Source: Massilia litorea
GTDB taxonomy: Bacteria; Pseudomonadota; Gammaproteobacteria; Burkholderiales; Burkholderiaceae_D
Assembly (NCBI RefSeq): GCF_015101885.1
Contig: NZ_CP062941.1
Coordinates: 434,001 to 498,000 of the forward strand
DNA length: 64,000 nt
Reading direction: 5' to 3'
The notes beneath the pieces were generated by a model. It had not been told where the DNA came from and did not search any database. It was given only the letters and a program-made list of their open reading frames with translations. The first letter of the stretch is position 1. Each line of letters begins with the position of its first letter. This document shows, one piece after another, positions 1 through 9,747 of this stretch. A program made the translations under genes and the position numbers.

Positions 1-1364
1 GGAATCGTCGTGTAGCCGAGGTGGCGCATCGCCATCGTGTCCATGTCGTGCGGCTTGTGCGACTCGAACACGTAGGACTGCAGCAGCGTATCGTGGACGA
101 TGCCCTTTAAGGTCACCCCATGGTTGTTAAAAATGTGCATGTCGTACTTCAGGTTCTGGCCCAGCTTCGGCTTGTCCGGGTTTTCCAGCCAGCCGCGCAT
201 GCGTTCCAGCACCTCTTCGCGCGGCAGCTGTTCCGGCACGCCGGCATAGCGGTGCGCCACCGGGATATAGGCGCCCTTGCCCGCTTCGACGGACAAGGAG
301 ATGCCGACCATCTGCGCCGTCATCGGGTCGAGCGAAGTCGTTTCGGTATCGACCGAAGTCAGCTCGGCCGCATCGGCCAGCGCCAGCCATTTATCGAGCT
401 GCTCCCAGGTCGTCACCAGTTCGTATTCGCCCTTGATGATCGGCATGCCGGGCAGCGTGTCCTGTGCGCCTTCCGGCGAATTGAGGACCGGGCCGCCGGT
501 CGGCGTTTGCGACAGTTCGCGCAGCATGGTTTTAAAGCCGTAGCGATTGAAAAAGTCGCGCAGCGCATCGGTGTCTTCCGGGCGCGCCACTAAACTTTCC
601 TCGATCGAGATCACGTGGCCCATCAGGTCGCAGTCGGTTTTTACCGTGATCAGCTGGCGTCCCTGCGGCAGCCATTCCAATGCCGAGCGCAGGTTTTCGC
701 CGACGGCGCCGGTAATCGTGTGCGCGTTTTCGATCACGCCGTCGAGCGAGCCGTGCAAGGCAAGCCATTTCAGGGCCGTCTTCGGGCCGCACTTGTTCAC
801 GCCCGGCACGTTGTCGACGGTGTCGCCGATCAGGGTCAGGTAGTCGATGATGCGGTTCGGCGGCACGCCGAATTTCGTCAACACGCCGGCTTCGTCGAGC
901 TTTTCGTTGCTCATCGTATTGATGAGCGTGACCTTGTCGTTGACCAGCTGTGCCAGGTCCTTGTCGCCGGTCGAGACGATGGTGTGCATGCCCTTCGCCG
1001 CGGCCTGCACGGCCAGGGTGCCGATCACGTCGTCCGCCTCCACTCCTTCCACCATCAGGATCGGCCAGCCCATGTGGCGCACGACTTCGTGGATCGGCTC
1101 GATCTGCTTGGAGAGGTCGGGCGGCATCGAGGCGCGGGTCGCCTTGTACTCTGGGTACATATCGTCGCGGAAGGTTTTACCTTTCGCATCGAAGACGCAG
1201 GCAATGTAGGCGGCCGGATAGTCGGCGCGCAGGCGGCGCAGCATGTTGACCATGCCGTGCATGGCGCCGGTCGGGTGGCCGTCCGGGCCGCGCAGGTCGG
1301 GCAAGGCGTGGAAGGCGCGGTACAAATAGCTGGAACCGTCGACGAGCAGCAGGGTATTTTGCAT
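1..1364 (-). CDS. polA: DNA polymerase I, N-terminal part (cut by window edge)
   Basis: The protein begins MQNTLLLVDGSSYLYRAFHA at 1364 and runs leftwards off the window, so about 454 residues are visible. The first ~300 residues are the 5'-3' exonuclease (FEN) domain: VDGSSYLYRAFHA, the acidic motif VEGVEADDVIGTLA, STGDKDLAQLV and the helix-hairpin-helix LIGDTVDNVPGV are all present. The next part, with DTETTSLDPM near residue 355, is the 3'-5' exonuclease-like domain; the Asp-x-Glu pair suggests proofreading is retained. The polymerase domain lies outside the window. Role: gap filling in excision repair and removal of Okazaki RNA primers. It is divergent from the DUF2782-thrB genes, a neighbourhood common in betaproteobacteria. 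Identity is certain; only the 3' end is missing. Confidence 0.97.
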   Translation of the reverse strand, partial: MQNTLLLVDGSSYLYRAFHALPDLRGPDGHPTGAMHGMVNMLRRLRADYPAAYIACVFDAKGKTFRDDMYPEYKATRASMPPDLSKQIEPIHEVVRHMGWPILMVEGVEADDVIGTLAVQAAAKGMHTIVSTGDKDLAQLVNDKVTLINTMSNEKLDEAGVLTKFGVPPNRIIDYLTLIGDTVDNVPGVNKCGPKTALKWLALHGSLDGVIENAHTITGAVGENLRSALEWLPQGRQLITVKTDCDLMGHVISIEESLVARPEDTDALRDFFNRYGFKTMLRELSQTPTGGPVLNSPEGAQDTLPGMPIIKGEYELVTTWEQLDKWLALADAAELTSVDTETTSLDPMTAQMVGISLSVEAGKGAYIPVAHRYAGVPEQLPREEVLERMRGWLENPDKPKLGQNLKYDMHIFNNHGVTLKGIVHDTLLQSYVFESHKPHDMDTMAMRHLGYTTI

Positions 1365-1553
1365 AGGTGTAGGGTGAAGCGGCGAAGAGCCAAAAGTGGG
1401 TCCGCAAGCGGGTGGTACATTATCGCAGAATCGGCATGAAGAAAGCACAACAGGAAGGCTGCGGCTGAGCTCTTATATGGGGTCGCCGGCACACATTTCA
1501 CAGGGAAGGCACTGTGTTTGTTACAATGGTTCAAACGATATTAGGTGACCATC

Positions 1554-2114
1554 ATGCCGCGCACACTTCCCCGCCTGACCCTGTCGATCGCCCTGCTGGC
1601 CTGCGCCGGCACAGTGTACGCACAAACGGCCCAGACCGGACAAACCTCGCCGGCCGCACCTGCTGCGACCAGCGGGCAGCCGCAGACCGAACGCATCGAA
1701 CCGGGCAGCGACGAGCCGGCCACGAAGATCGAACCGCGCCGCGGCACCCGGATCAAGGAAAAGCGCAACAATGGCCAGGTGACCGAAGTCGAAGTCCAGG
1801 CGGGCAAAAGCCACTATACGCTGAAGCCGAACCAGCCCGCCGGCAACGCGGTGCCGGGCGATGCACAGAGCAGCGCCTTCCGCGCACCGCAATGGCAGGT
1901 GATGGAATTCGACCTGAACGGGAAGAAAAAGGCGGCCGATGCCGAGGCTGCTGCTGCCGCTGCGGGAACCACGGCGCCGGCGCCGCCAGGCAGCGTGACC
2001 GCCAGCTCGATCGGCGCTGCAGGCGCACCGAAGGTCAAGGTGCCGCCGGCAACTGTCCAGATGACGAAGCCGGCGGACATTCCGCCGCCACCGCCGCTGC
2101 CCGCTACCCGCTGA
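1554..2114 (+). CDS. Secreted DUF2782 family protein
   Basis: A 186-residue protein with a signal peptide (MPRTLPRLTLSIALLACAG, cleavage probably after YA-Q near residue 22). A spacer rich in Ala, Pro and Thr follows, then a small basic core (GTRIKEKRNNGQVTEVEVQ, ending around HYTLKP) that is the DUF2782 domain found beside polA in betaproteobacteria. The C-terminal third is low complexity (Ala runs, then PPPPPLP). The ATG at 1554 is preferred over the in-frame GTG at 1545 because AGGTGA at 1543-1548 is well placed for it; a TACAAT -10-like box lies at 1522-1527. Function is unknown; a periplasmic location is inferred from the signal peptide. It is followed by thrB after 75 bases. Confidence 0.8.
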   Translation: MPRTLPRLTLSIALLACAGTVYAQTAQTGQTSPAAPAATSGQPQTERIEPGSDEPATKIEPRRGTRIKEKRNNGQVTEVEVQAGKSHYTLKPNQPAGNAVPGDAQSSAFRAPQWQVMEFDLNGKKKAADAEAAAAAAGTTAPAPPGSVTASSIGAAGAPKVKVPPATVQMTKPADIPPPPPLPATR

Positions 2115-2189
2115 TCCAGCTGCCAGGCAGGCGCTTGCGCCCGCGCGCCCAGATTCTTTCCACCTCAGACTTTCAAGCCCTCTCGCACC

Positions 2190-3167
2190 ATGGCAGTTTT
2201 CACGGCGGTAACACTGGATGACCTCACCCAGTGGATGAAACAGTTTCCTCTCGGCCAGGCAGTGGCGCTCAAGGGCATTGCCTCCGGCATCGAAAACAGT
2301 AATTTCTTCCTGACGACCCAGCGCGGCGCCGAGCGTGCCGAGTATGTGCTGACGGTCTTCGAGAACCTCGACTTCGACCAGTTGCCCTTCTACCTGCAAC
2401 TGATGCGCCACCTGGCCGAGCGCGGCATCCCGGTGCCGGCGCCGGTGCCGAATGCCGTCGGCGACCTCGTGGTGCCGCTGCACGGCAAGCCGGCCGCCAT
2501 CGTCAGTAAACTCGAGGGCAGCTCGCAGATGGACCCGCAACCGGTGCACTGCGCGGAGGTCGGTACGATGCTGGCGCGCATGCACCTGGCAGCAAGCGAC
2601 TTCCCGATGCAGCAGCCGAACCTGCGCGGCCTGGCGTGGTGGCAGGCCACCACGCCGCTCGTGCTGCCCTATCTGACGCCCGCGAACGCCTGCTTCCTGC
2701 ACGATGAAGTCACGTTCCAGACAGAGTTCGCAGCCAGCCCCGTCTACGCGCAATTGCCGCGCGGCCCGGTCCACGCCGACCTGTTCCGTAATAACGTGAT
2801 GTTCGTCGGCGAAAAGCTGACCGGCTGCTTCGACTTTTATTTTGCCGGCGTCGACACCTGGCTGTTCGACCTGGCCGTGACCGTCAACGACTGGTGCATC
2901 GACCTGGACAGCGGCGAGCTCGACGAGGCGCGCGTGAATGCGCTGCTGGCCAGCTACCGCGCCGTGCGCCCGTTCACCGATGCGGAAGACATTGCCTGGC
3001 AACCGATGCTGCGCGCCGCGGCGCTGCGCTTCTGGCTGTCGCGCCTGTACGACTTTTACGTGCCGCGCGAGGCCGAGATGCTGACGCCCCACGACCCCAC
3101 CCATTTCGAGCGCATCCTGCGCGAGCGCATTGCGACGCCCGCACCGCGCCTGGCTAATTTCGAATGA
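2190..3167 (+). CDS. thrB: Homoserine kinase (fructosamine-kinase fold type)
   Basis: 325 residues, the usual length for the ThrB type of Pseudomonas and Burkholderiales, which belongs to the APH/choline-kinase fold rather than the GHMP kinases. It should phosphorylate L-homoserine with ATP in threonine synthesis. Motifs seen: an N-terminal glycine loop ([12 protein letters not shown], 30-40), the catalytic loop HADLFRNN (195-202) and the metal-binding CFDFYFAG (213-220). The last codons overlap the next gene by four bases (ATGA), so translational coupling to the membrane protein is likely. No thrA, thrC or attenuator-like leader is present nearby. Confidence 0.95.
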   Translation: MAVFTAVTLDDLTQWMKQFPLGQAVALKGIASGIENSNFFLTTQRGAERAEYVLTVFENLDFDQLPFYLQLMRHLAERGIPVPAPVPNAVGDLVVPLHGKPAAIVSKLEGSSQMDPQPVHCAEVGTMLARMHLAASDFPMQQPNLRGLAWWQATTPLVLPYLTPANACFLHDEVTFQTEFAASPVYAQLPRGPVHADLFRNNVMFVGEKLTGCFDFYFAGVDTWLFDLAVTVNDWCIDLDSGELDEARVNALLASYRAVRPFTDAEDIAWQPMLRAAALRFWLSRLYDFYVPREAEMLTPHDPTHFERILRERIATPAPRLANFE

Positions 3168-3946
3168 ACAACATGCCCGCAATTACCGGCTGGAACTGGC
3201 TGAAGCAAGGCACCGGCCTGTTCCGCAAACAACCCGCCGCGCTGACGACCCTGCTGTTCGCCAACATCCTGTTCAGCCTGCTGATCAGCGCCGTGCCGCT
3301 GCTGGGCAAGATGGTGGCCGTGGTCCTGATTCCCTCGTTCTCGATGGCTTTCATGAAGGCCTGCCTGATGATCGAGAACGGCGAGCGCGTCACGCCCCCG
3401 GTACTGCTGACCGGCTTCAGGAAGCCGGTCATCGGTCCGCTGTGCAAGATCGGCCTGATCTACCTCGGCGCCTCGCTGCTGCTGACCTTGCTCACCAAGG
3501 TCGCGATCGACCCGAGCTTCTGGCAGCAGGTGTCGCAGCCGGTGGACCCGGCCGCGCCGCCGCAGGTGCAAGCTTCGGACCTGCTGGCCATGTTCGGCAT
3601 TTTCCTGCTGGACGTGGCGGTGCTGATCGCACTGGCCTTTGCCGCGCCGCTCACCTACTGGCAGCAAATGGGGCCGGGCAAGGCCACCTTTTACAGTTTC
3701 TTCGCCGTCCTGAAAAGCGCGCGCGTGTTCATCGTGCTGCTGATGGCCTGGTTCGCGATCTTCTTCGGCATCTGCTTCATCGTCGCGCTGGTGCTGGGCG
3801 GCACGAGCCTGGCGCGCGTGGCGATCATGTGGCTGATCTTCCTGTTCGTGCTGCTGCTGCAGTGCGCGATGTATGCGGGGTATCGGCAGATTTTCGGGAA
3901 GCCGGTGGAGATGCCGGCGACAGGGCGCGTCAACCTCGACAAGTGA
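3164..3946 (+). CDS. BPSS1780-type integral membrane protein
   Basis: 260 residues with four to six hydrophobic segments (for example around 27-60, 96-115, 142-165, 182-200 and 210-235), separated by short polar loops. It matches the arrangement of the BPSS1780 family of Burkholderiales membrane proteins, which regularly follows thrB. It starts with ATG overlapping the thrB stop. No catalytic motif is visible and no function is known. The gene ends 8 bases before a REP-like element that separates it from the convergent helicase gene. Confidence 0.75.
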   Translation: MNNMPAITGWNWLKQGTGLFRKQPAALTTLLFANILFSLLISAVPLLGKMVAVVLIPSFSMAFMKACLMIENGERVTPPVLLTGFRKPVIGPLCKIGLIYLGASLLLTLLTKVAIDPSFWQQVSQPVDPAAPPQVQASDLLAMFGIFLLDVAVLIALAFAAPLTYWQQMGPGKATFYSFFAVLKSARVFIVLLMAWFAIFFGICFIVALVLGGTSLARVAIMWLIFLFVLLLQCAMYAGYRQIFGKPVEMPATGRVNLDK

Positions 3947-3953
3947 AGCTGTT

Positions 3954-4100
3954 GTAGGGTGGGCGGATCTCCGCCCACGCGGTGATACGCGACGGCACGA
4001 TAATCGAGCATGCAATCGGAGCAGTACGCGGGGGCGCGGTCATCAGGTACGAAGTCGGAGCCGTTGCGTATCACCGCGTGGGCATGAATGCCCACCCTAC
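3954..4100. repeat. REP/MITE-like paired inverted element, copy A
   Basis: The left arm reads GTAGGGTGGGCGG...CCGCCCACGCGGTGATACGC, and the right arm (4066-4100) is its inverse, GCGTATCACCGCG...GCCCACCCTAC. Each arm also folds as its own hairpin (GGGCGGA/TCCGCCC; GGGC/GCCC). It fills the gap between two convergent genes and may act as a transcription barrier. Related copies lie at 36734-36839 and 42713-42856, with half copies at 33521-33550 and 50227-50253. Confidence 0.85.
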
Positions 4101-4111
4101 GCAAGGCCCCC

Positions 4112-6424
4112 TTAGCGGGCGATCCGCTCCAGTTTCGCCACCGACAGATCGAGCACTTTCATCCCGGCCGCGCCGAAGTTGATCTGCGCGCGCGCCGCAC
4201 CGGCGCCACCCTCGATATTCACGATCACGCCTTCGCCGAACTTGGCATGCGCCACCGCTTCGCCGATGCGCCAGCCGGAGCCCCCGCCCGATTTCTGGGT
4301 GATCTGGGCGGCGATCTTGTTGTCGCTACCGGCGTTGCGGAAGGCGGCGTCGTCCCAGGCGGTCGCCGCCTTCTTGTTGGCGAACCAGTGGCTCTGCACG
4401 CGCGGCGAGAGCCATTTCAGGGCTTCTTCGGGCAGCTCGTCGAAGAAGCGCGATTTCATATTGAAACGGGTCTGGCCGTGCAGCATGCGCTGCTGGGTGA
4501 AGCTCATATATAAACGCTTGCGTGCGCGCGTGATCGCCACATACATCAGGCGCCGCTCTTCGTCCACGCCGTCCGCCTCGCGGGCGCTGGTTTCATGCGG
4601 GAACAGGCCCTCTTCCAGACCCGTGATGAACACGGCATCGAATTCCAGGCCCTTGGCCGAGTGCACCGTCATCAGCTGCATCGCGTCCTGCCCCGCCTGG
4701 GCCTGGGCATCCCCCGCTTCAAGGGAGGCGTGGGCGAGGAAGGCGGACAGCGGCGACATGACCTGCGGCAGCGGCGTGTCGGCATCCATGATCTCGATGC
4801 CGTCCTGGTACACGACCGCGTCGCCGGCCTGCGCCTGCGAGGGCGGACCCAGGTGGGCCGGCGCGAACTGGCCGAAGCCTTCTTCCTGCACGAACTGGGT
4901 CGCCGCGTTGACCATCTGCTCCAGGTTTTCGATACGGTCGGCGCCTTCTTTTTCGTTGGCGTAGTGGGTGAGCAGGTTGCTGCGCTCGAGCACGACACGC
5001 ACCATTTCCGGCAGCGCCAGCTGCTGGGTCTCGAAGCGCGCGCCCTCGATCAGTTTCACGAAGCCGCCGAGCGAGGTGCCGGCCTTGCCCGTCATGTAGG
5101 GCACGGCCGCGTACAGCGAGATGCCATAGGTATCGGCCGCCATCTGCAGCTGCTCGATCGAGCGCACGCCGATGCCGCGGGTCGGGAAATTCACGACGCG
5201 CAGGAAAGCGGAATCGTTGTGCGGATTGTCCATCAGCTGCAGATAGGCGATCGCATGCTTGACCTCGGCGCGCTGGAAGTAGCGCAGGCCGCCGTAGACG
5301 GTATAGGGAATGCCGGCCGCAAACAGCGCGTGCTCGATGACCCGGCTTTGCGCGTTCGAGCGATACAGGATCGCGATTTCCTTGCGCTCCAGGCCTTCGC
5401 CCATCAGGCTTTTGGCTTCTTCGATGATCCACTGCGCTTCTTCGAGATCCGACGATGCTTCATAGATGCGCACCGGCTCGCCCTGCCCCGCATCGGTACG
5501 CAGGTTTTTCCCCAAACGCTTCGTGTTGTTGGCGATCAGGTAGTTGGCGCTGTCGAGGATGTGGCCATGCGAGCGGTAGTTCTGCTCCAGCTTGATCAGG
5601 TTCTTGACATGGAAATCGCGCTCGAAGGCCGACATGTTGCCGACGTTGGCGCCACGGAAGGCGTAGATGCTCTGGTCGTCGTCGCCGACGGCGAAGATGG
5701 CGCCGCCGACCTGCTCGCCATGCCCGGCCAGCAGTTTGAGCAGGTTGTACTGCAGGTCATTGGTATCCTGGAACTCGTCGACCAGCACGTGCTTGAAACG
5801 CATCTGGTAGTGCTGGCGCAGCGGCGCGTTGCGCGACAGCAGCTCGTAGGAGCGCAGCAGCAGCTCGGCGAAATCGACCACGCCTTCTTTCTGGCATTGC
5901 TGGTCGTAGAGTTCGTAGAGCTCGACCATCTTGCGTTCGATCGGATCGTAGGCCTCGACCTGGCCCGCGCGCAGTCCCTGGTCCTTCGCGTTGTTGATGA
6001 AGTACATCAGGTTTTTGGCCGGATATTTTTCATCGTCGACGTTTGCCGCTTTGAGTAACCGCTTGATCATCGACAGCTGGTCCTGCGAGTCGAGGATCTG
6101 GAACGATTGCGGCAGCGCGGCGTCGCGGTAGTGGGTGCGCAGCAGGCGGTTGCACAGGCCGTGGAAGGTGCCGATCCACATGCCGCGCGTGTTCACCGGC
6201 AGCATGGTCGACAGGCGGGTCAGCATCTCCTTCGCCGCCTTGTTGGTAAACGTTACCGCCATGATGCCGGCCGGGCTCACCTGTCCGGTCTGGAGCAGCC
6301 AGGCAATACGGGTCGTCAGGACGCGGGTCTTGCCCGAACCGGCGCCGGCAAGGATCAGCGCACTTTGCGAGGGCAGCGTAACGGCTGCCAATTGTTCGGG
6401 ATTGAGGTTGTGAAGGAGATTCAT
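4112..6424 (-). CDS. UvrD/PcrA-type ATP-dependent DNA helicase
   Basis: 770 residues starting at the ATG at 6424 (MNLLHNLNPEQLAAV); AAGGAG-like sequence is not obvious upstream, but the alignment of the N-terminus with superfamily 1A helicases fixes this start. Motifs: Q-motif region LNPEQ, Walker A AGAGSGKT (26-33), TFTNKAAKEM (motif Ia), VDEFQDT (Walker B, 215-221), GDDDQSIYAFRGA (motif III), QNYRS (motif IV), TVHSAKGLEF (motif V) and VAITRARKRL (motif VI). The C-terminus carries a small basic-hydrophobic module ending in AKLERIAR, as in UvrD/PcrA. It unwinds 3'-5' in nucleotide excision and mismatch repair. UvrD versus Rep or PcrA naming cannot be settled here. Confidence 0.93.
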   Translation of the reverse strand: MNLLHNLNPEQLAAVTLPSQSALILAGAGSGKTRVLTTRIAWLLQTGQVSPAGIMAVTFTNKAAKEMLTRLSTMLPVNTRGMWIGTFHGLCNRLLRTHYRDAALPQSFQILDSQDQLSMIKRLLKAANVDDEKYPAKNLMYFINNAKDQGLRAGQVEAYDPIERKMVELYELYDQQCQKEGVVDFAELLLRSYELLSRNAPLRQHYQMRFKHVLVDEFQDTNDLQYNLLKLLAGHGEQVGGAIFAVGDDDQSIYAFRGANVGNMSAFERDFHVKNLIKLEQNYRSHGHILDSANYLIANNTKRLGKNLRTDAGQGEPVRIYEASSDLEEAQWIIEEAKSLMGEGLERKEIAILYRSNAQSRVIEHALFAAGIPYTVYGGLRYFQRAEVKHAIAYLQLMDNPHNDSAFLRVVNFPTRGIGVRSIEQLQMAADTYGISLYAAVPYMTGKAGTSLGGFVKLIEGARFETQQLALPEMVRVVLERSNLLTHYANEKEGADRIENLEQMVNAATQFVQEEGFGQFAPAHLGPPSQAQAGDAVVYQDGIEIMDADTPLPQVMSPLSAFLAHASLEAGDAQAQAGQDAMQLMTVHSAKGLEFDAVFITGLEEGLFPHETSAREADGVDEERRLMYVAITRARKRLYMSFTQQRMLHGQTRFNMKSRFFDELPEEALKWLSPRVQSHWFANKKAATAWDDAAFRNAGSDNKIAAQITQKSGGGSGWRIGEAVAHAKFGEGVIVNIEGGAGAARAQINFGAAGMKVLDLSVAKLERIAR

Positions 6425-6803
6425 GCGGCCATTATAGCGCCGGGATCTACTGTATGCCCATCCAGTCACGCGTAGAAACTGTTCAGTGTTGACAGAAAAT
6501 TTCGACCGAGCTCGTATTCTGAAAGAATATTTCGCATTGAGCGCAGCGGGCTGGCCGCCGATGTCCCACCGCTCGTGCTGCATCTCATGCATGGATTCGT
6601 CAATTTCCCACGCACCATGCATGAGCAATTTCCAAGCGAAAATCGAAAAAGCCGCTCTATCTTTCAATATCTTCATTTAACTCAGCAGTAACGGCACGCA
6701 TCCCTCCCGCGCGCCACCTGTTCAGAAATTCGCTTAACTTAACGACAAATACGCGATGCATCGCGTGGTCCAATATCCATTGTTGTCACCAAAGGAGAAA
6801 CCT
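6425..6803. other. 379-base intergenic region
   Basis: This AT-richer stretch separates the divergent helicase and SRPBCC genes. A possible sigma70 -35 box TTGACA (6489-6494) with TCGTAT 17 bases downstream (6512-6517) would fire rightwards, giving a ~280-base leader for the SRPBCC gene; this is weak evidence. A 64-codon open frame at 6486-6680 has a GTG start and no ribosome site, and I do not call it a gene. No other feature was seen. Confidence 0.4.
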
Positions 6804-7349
6804 ATGTTGAATCGAGTCGTGACGGTCGCCGCACTTGCAGTCGGCGGAATGATGTTGTCGAAACAAATGAAGAAGGGCCGCACCCAGAACGGCGATTCGT
6901 CGATCATCGAGGCGATCGAAGTGAACGTCCCGCTGCGCACGGCCTACAACCAGTTCACCCAGTTCGAGGACTTCCCGCAGTTCATGAAGAGCGTCAAGGA
7001 AATCCGCCAGCTCGACGACAAGCGCCTGCACTGGAAAGCGAATATTGCCGGCGAAGACAAGGAATGGGATGCGGAAATCACCGAGCAGATTCCCGACAAG
7101 CGCATCGCCTGGCGCAGCATCGGCGGCGTGCACAATGCCGGCGTAGTAACCTTCCATAAAATCTCGGACAACGTCACCCGCGTGACGCTGCAGATGGATT
7201 ACCAGCCGGACGGTGCGCTGGAAGCCATCGGCGACGCCCTTGGGGCGGTGCGCATGGAAACGCGCTCGAACCTGCAAAACTACAAGGAAATGCTGGAGAA
7301 GCGCGGCTCCGAAACGGGCGCATGGCGCGGCAAGATCGACCAGCACTGA
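6804..7349 (+). CDS. SRPBCC (START/Bet v1-like) family protein
   Basis: 181 residues. The ATG at 6804 is chosen because AAAGGAG sits about 8 bases upstream; an in-frame ATG at 6756 has no such site. An N-terminal hydrophobic helix (VVTVAALAVGGMML) could anchor it or be a signal. The rest is one SRPBCC domain of the polyketide cyclase/dehydrase type: IEAIEVNVPLRTAYNQFTQF begins the fold and the long C-terminal helix (around YKEMLEK) ends it. Such domains bind hydrophobic ligands; no ligand can be named. It stands alone, followed by a strong hairpin. Confidence 0.85.
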   Translation: MLNRVVTVAALAVGGMMLSKQMKKGRTQNGDSSIIEAIEVNVPLRTAYNQFTQFEDFPQFMKSVKEIRQLDDKRLHWKANIAGEDKEWDAEITEQIPDKRIAWRSIGGVHNAGVVTFHKISDNVTRVTLQMDYQPDGALEAIGDALGAVRMETRSNLQNYKEMLEKRGSETGAWRGKIDQH

Positions 7350-7365
7350 TCAGTGCAGCGTTGAA

Positions 7366-7404
7366 TAAAAACAGCCCGGAGGCCAGCGATGGCCTCCGGG
7401 CTGT
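7366..7404 (-). terminator. Rho-independent terminator of the M13 peptidase gene
   Basis: A perfect 14-bp stem (ACAGCCCGGAGGCC, loop AGCGAT) lies at 7371-7404. Read on the minus strand it is followed by TTTTATTCAA, so it terminates the leftward peptidase gene; on the plus strand it has no strong T run but may still help end the SRPBCC transcript. Confidence 0.85.
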
Positions 7405-7446
7405 CTTCGTTCGCAGGACGTCCCGACCGCGGCCGGGATGCAGCTT

Positions 7447-9516
7447 TTACCAGACCCGGCAACGCTTCAGCGCCGCCATCGGCTGCCCCGGCTTGCAGGC
7501 GAAGGCCTTCTCGAACTCCGGCATGTTGATCACGACACCGTTCACCCGGTACTTGCCCGGCGAATGGGGATCGGTCATGGCGGTGACGCGCAGGTTTTCA
7601 GGACGGTCGTTTTCGCAGGCCCATTGCGCATAGCCGACGAAGAAACGCTGCTCCGGCGTGAGGCCATCACGCGCAGGCTGCGCCTGCTGAGGCATGCTCG
7701 CCATCTGCGTCTTCCAGGCCATCCAGCCGAGGATCACACCGCCCAGATCGGCCACATCCTCGCCCAGGGTCAGCTTGCTGTTGATCTTGATGTCGTCCAC
7801 CACCGTGTAGCCCGCGTACTGGTCGACGATGCACTGGGCGCGGTCGGTGAATTCCTTGGCGTCCTTTTTGGTCCACCAATCTTTCAGGTTGCCCCTGGCA
7901 TCGAACTGGCGGCCCTCGTCGTCGAACGCATGGGTCAGTTCGTGGCCGATGGTGCCGCCCGTGTTGCCGTAGCCGGGGGCGTCGTCCATCTTCGGATCGA
8001 ACAGCGGCGGCTGCAGCACGCCGGCCGGGAAGTTGATGTCGTTCATCTGCGGATTGAAATAGGCATTCACCGTCGGCGGCGTCATCAGCCACTCGCTGCG
8101 GTCGAGCGGCTTGCCGATCTTGGCCAGCTGGCGCCGGTTCTCGAACTGCGTGCCGCGGATGGCGTTGCCGGTGAAATCGTCGGGCCGGACCTCGAAGGCC
8201 GAATAATCGCGCCAGGTGTCCGGGTAGCCGATCTTGTTGACGATGGCGTCGAGCTTTTCGCGGGCGCGCTTCTTCGTGTCCGGGCTCATCCAGTCGAGCG
8301 ACTCGATGTCTTTCGCCATGGCCTCTTCCACCTGGCGCGTCATATGCAGCGATTTCGCCTTCAGCTCGGGCGAGAATGCGCGGCTGACGAATTCCTGGCC
8401 CAGCGCTTCGCCCAGCTGCGCGTCGACCAGCTGCACGCAACGCTTCCAGCGCGGCGGCTGTTTCTCGACGCCGCGCAGGGTCTGGCTGAAGAAGGCGAAA
8501 TGCGGCTGGTCGAACTGCGGCGCCAGCGCCGGAGAGAGGCTTTTCAGCACATGCCAGCGCAGATAGGTCTTGACCGCCACCAGGTCGTTCGCGCGCAGCT
8601 GTTTACTGAACGCCTTCATGAACTTCGGTTCGGTCACGTTGAAGGTCTTGATGCCCGGCTGGCCCGCGGCGGCCAGATAGCTTTTCCAATCAAAACCCGG
8701 CGTCATCGCCTGCAGGCCTTTCAGGTCCGTCTTGTGGAACAGCTTATACGGGTCGCGCTTGTCGACCCGGGTCAGCGAGGCCTGGGCCAGCGCGGTTTCG
8801 AGGCGCATCACGGTCGCGGCCGAACGTTTGGCGCTCGCTTCCGATTCGCCGATCAGGCCGAACATCGTGCGCACGTGGGCTTCGTACTTGGCGCGGATTT
8901 CCTTTGAGCGCGCGTCGGTTTTCAGGTAATAGTCGCGGTCCGGCAAACCCAGGCCGCCGCCGCTGGCAAAGGCGATCACGCGGGTCGAGTCGCCGAAGTC
9001 CTGGTTCGAGCTGAACCCGAAGAAGAAATCCTCGCTCGACAAGGCCAGTTGCAAGCCGGCCAGTACGCGCGGCAGTTCGCGGATCGAGGCCATGCTGTCG
9101 ATCTGGGTGAGGAACGGCGCCAGCGGCTCGGCGCCGCGTTTGGCGATCGCGCCCTCGTCCATGCAGGCGCCGAAGTAGTCGCCGATCTTTTGCTGGGTCG
9201 CGTTGCGGCCCTCCTTCTGTTTCGCCAGGCCGTCGAGGATGCCCCACAGGTAGCGCTGGTTATCCTGCGCCAGCTTGCTGTAGACCGACCAGCGCGCCTG
9301 GTCGCTTGGGACCGGGTTGTTCTTCATCCAGCCGCCGCACGCGTACTGGTAAAAATCGACACAGGGATCGGCGCTCTTGTCCATCGCGCTGACGTCCAGG
9401 CCCGGCGTGTAGGGGAAGGTCGTGGCCGGACGATCCGGTTCGGTGGTCTGGGCAGCGGCGAAGGCGGCGCTGCAGGCAAGCGCGCCGGCGAGGGCAAGAC
9501 GGGTCAGTTGGTGCAT
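7447..9516 (-). CDS. Secreted M13 family zinc metallopeptidase (PepO/neprilysin-like)
   Basis: 689 residues from the ATG at 9516, chosen because it gives a clean signal peptide (MHQLTRLALAGALACSAAFA); an in-frame ATG at 9546 would add ten polar residues. The N-terminal M13 domain starts with DKSADPCVDFYQYACGGW. The catalytic domain has the substrate motif NAYFNPQMNDINFPAG, the zinc site HELTH at about residue 524, and GEDVADLGG at about 584 supplying the third ligand. The protein ends in CRVW, the usual C-terminal consensus of the family. It should be an extracytoplasmic oligopeptide endopeptidase. It is transcribed alone and terminates at 7366-7404. Confidence 0.95.
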   Translation of the reverse strand: MHQLTRLALAGALACSAAFAAAQTTEPDRPATTFPYTPGLDVSAMDKSADPCVDFYQYACGGWMKNNPVPSDQARWSVYSKLAQDNQRYLWGILDGLAKQKEGRNATQQKIGDYFGACMDEGAIAKRGAEPLAPFLTQIDSMASIRELPRVLAGLQLALSSEDFFFGFSSNQDFGDSTRVIAFASGGGLGLPDRDYYLKTDARSKEIRAKYEAHVRTMFGLIGESEASAKRSAATVMRLETALAQASLTRVDKRDPYKLFHKTDLKGLQAMTPGFDWKSYLAAAGQPGIKTFNVTEPKFMKAFSKQLRANDLVAVKTYLRWHVLKSLSPALAPQFDQPHFAFFSQTLRGVEKQPPRWKRCVQLVDAQLGEALGQEFVSRAFSPELKAKSLHMTRQVEEAMAKDIESLDWMSPDTKKRAREKLDAIVNKIGYPDTWRDYSAFEVRPDDFTGNAIRGTQFENRRQLAKIGKPLDRSEWLMTPPTVNAYFNPQMNDINFPAGVLQPPLFDPKMDDAPGYGNTGGTIGHELTHAFDDEGRQFDARGNLKDWWTKKDAKEFTDRAQCIVDQYAGYTVVDDIKINSKLTLGEDVADLGGVILGWMAWKTQMASMPQQAQPARDGLTPEQRFFVGYAQWACENDRPENLRVTAMTDPHSPGKYRVNGVVINMPEFEKAFACKPGQPMAALKRCRVW

Positions 9517-9653
9517 GGGTGGATGTCCGCGAAAGTGATCCTCCATGCTGACATATAAATATTGCTGAAGCAATAATGATCAGCTGCTGATAGGGAATGC
9601 AGAACGCGTATTAAACCGGCCGATAAAGCGTCATACTTGCTTTGATAGCAACA

Positions 9654-9715
9654 ACTTCGTACACTTGGCCGCTCGGGCTGCCTGCAATCGGCCAGAAGCA
9701 GCCGTTGACGAAGTG
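9654..9715. repeat. Two-level palindrome upstream of the small-gene island (repeat copy 1)
   Basis: Outer arms ACTTCGT (9654-9660) and ACGAAGT (9709-9715) enclose inner arms GGCTGC (9676-9681) and GCAGCC (9697-9702). It contains GCAATCGGCCAGAAGC, which recurs almost exactly after the next gene (about 10290-10307). The nested inverted repeat resembles the architecture of integron attC sites but lacks the consensus core sequences. Confidence 0.55.
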
Positions 9716-9747
9716 CGCGGTGCATCACACGATAAAGGGGGCAAGAG

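Noticed and set aside
6486..6680. 64-codon open frame between the helicase and the SRPBCC gene
   Set aside because: GTG start without ribosome site, and composition unlike a coding region.
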